DNA from: a virus
Direction: 5' to 3' (one strand)
IMG/VR virus record: IMGVR_UViG_3300025327_000102
Span: 1-35,346 of that record
Length of the DNA stretch: 35,346 bases
In this document: positions 34,790-35,346 of the stretch, piece by piece
How the letters are laid out: every line of letters starts with the position of its first letter
How positions within the stretch are numbered: the stretch's first letter is position 1
The notes under the pieces: generated by a model
Seen by the model: only the letters and a program-made list of their open reading frames with translations
Told to the model about the DNA's origin: nothing
Databases searched by the model: none
Position numbers and translations under genes: made by a program

Positions 34790-35346
34790 ATGGTAGACGT
34801 TGCCACCGCAACTATGCAAGTCTCCCCCGGGCTCGAACAGGCCGCCGAGGTCTACGCGGCCACCTTCGCCGGCCGGCGGGACGCCTACAGTTTCTGGAAT
34901 GGCGAACACTGGCAGGCGGTGCGCAAGCCCCTGACGTCGAAGGTCGTCCTCGATGCCTTCCTGTCCGGGGTCCCGATCAGTGCCTACGTCCTGACCTCGA
35001 AGTCGACGACGCACATCGCCGCGCTGGACATCGATCGAGATGATGGCTACGAGCTCGGTCTCAGGTTCGGGGAGAAGCTCTCAGGCCTCGGCGGCATCGG
35101 GTACATCGAACGCTCGGCGAGGGGCTGCCACTTCTGGATCCTGATCGACCAACAGCTTCCAGCCGTACTCGTACGTCGGGCGCTCAGGGCCCTCGTTCAC
35201 GAGGCCGGATTGCCTGACGACAAGAAGATCGAGCTCCGCCCGGGAAGTGATCGCCTCAACGACGAGGACTCCCTCGGGCACTGCATCCGAATGCCGACCA
35301 TGCCCCACCAGAGGACCCACAAACGGTACCGCCTCATCGCTACGAC
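34790..35346 (+). CDS. Archaeo-eukaryotic-type primase domain, N-terminal part (runs off the window)
   Basis: The ATG follows the CCTGAGCAGG motif (34771-34780). The visible 185 residues show 'IAALDIDRDDGYEL' (Asp-x-Asp metal site), 'ERSARGCHFWILID' (the S-x-G-x-H region) and 'KIELRPGSDRLNDED', the ordered motifs of the AEP primase/polymerase superfamily, followed by 'GHCIRMPTMPHQRTHKRY'. Such domains in phages prime DNA synthesis and are often fused to a helicase or a polymerase; the rest is outside the window. Confidence 0.82.
   Translation, partial: MVDVATATMQVSPGLEQAAEVYAATFAGRRDAYSFWNGEHWQAVRKPLTSKVVLDAFLSGVPISAYVLTSKSTTHIAALDIDRDDGYELGLRFGEKLSGLGGIGYIERSARGCHFWILIDQQLPAVLVRRALRALVHEAGLPDDKKIELRPGSDRLNDEDSLGHCIRMPTMPHQRTHKRYRLIAT

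Overview
The window is one high-GC bacteriophage (or prophage) genome segment, tightly packed with genes that mostly overlap by 1 to 4 bases. The identification rests on a large terminase, an HK97-type portal protein, several beta-rich virion proteins, an ERF recombinase and an archaeo-eukaryotic-type primase. Strong AGGAGG ribosome sites, sigma-70-like promoters and frequent GTG/TTG starts point to a high-GC bacterial host. An actinobacterium is my first guess, but other high-GC phyla such as Chloroflexota fit as well. No integrase, tRNA gene, CRISPR array or insertion sequence was seen.

The left half (1 to about 16.5 kb) is read leftward. Bases 1-8867 hold the virion and packaging block: terminase small and large subunits, small membrane proteins, a large beta-rich protein, an 83-residue gene with its own promoter and structured leader, then portal, zinc-ribbon, coiled-coil and tail/surface-type proteins running off the left edge. 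I do not recognise a major capsid protein, tape measure or lysin. Bases 8883-16490 hold about 25 small accessory genes, including a zinc-plus-nuclease-like protein, a MazG-like protein, LuxR- and MerR-type DNA-binding proteins, a DUF4031 protein and an Ea22-like protein. A promoter with a palindromic operator at 14309-14337 restarts leftward transcription inside this block.

A divergent intergenic region of about 260 bases (16491-16749) separates the two arms and carries a likely promoter in each direction.

The right half (16.75 kb to the end) is read rightward. It begins with a dense series of tiny genes (16750-22762), two of them headed by an exact 51-bp duplicated translation-start module. 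Next is a locus with its own promoter and folded leader: an FtsK-like DNA motor, two membrane micro-proteins and a Spo11/topoisomerase VI-A-like Toprim protein. More small genes follow, then a sugar-modification cassette (three glycosyltransferases, a methyltransferase, an NAD-dependent epimerase and a lipoprotein). Last comes a replication/recombination block: a DnaQ-type exonuclease, a RecB/Cas4-like nuclease, an ERF annealing protein, a zinc-ribbon protein and a primase that runs off the right edge.

The layout suggests an early rightward arm for replication, recombination and host takeover, and a leftward arm for packaging and structure. The motor plus Spo11-like pair, the repeated start module and the promoters placed on stop codons are the least ordinary parts.
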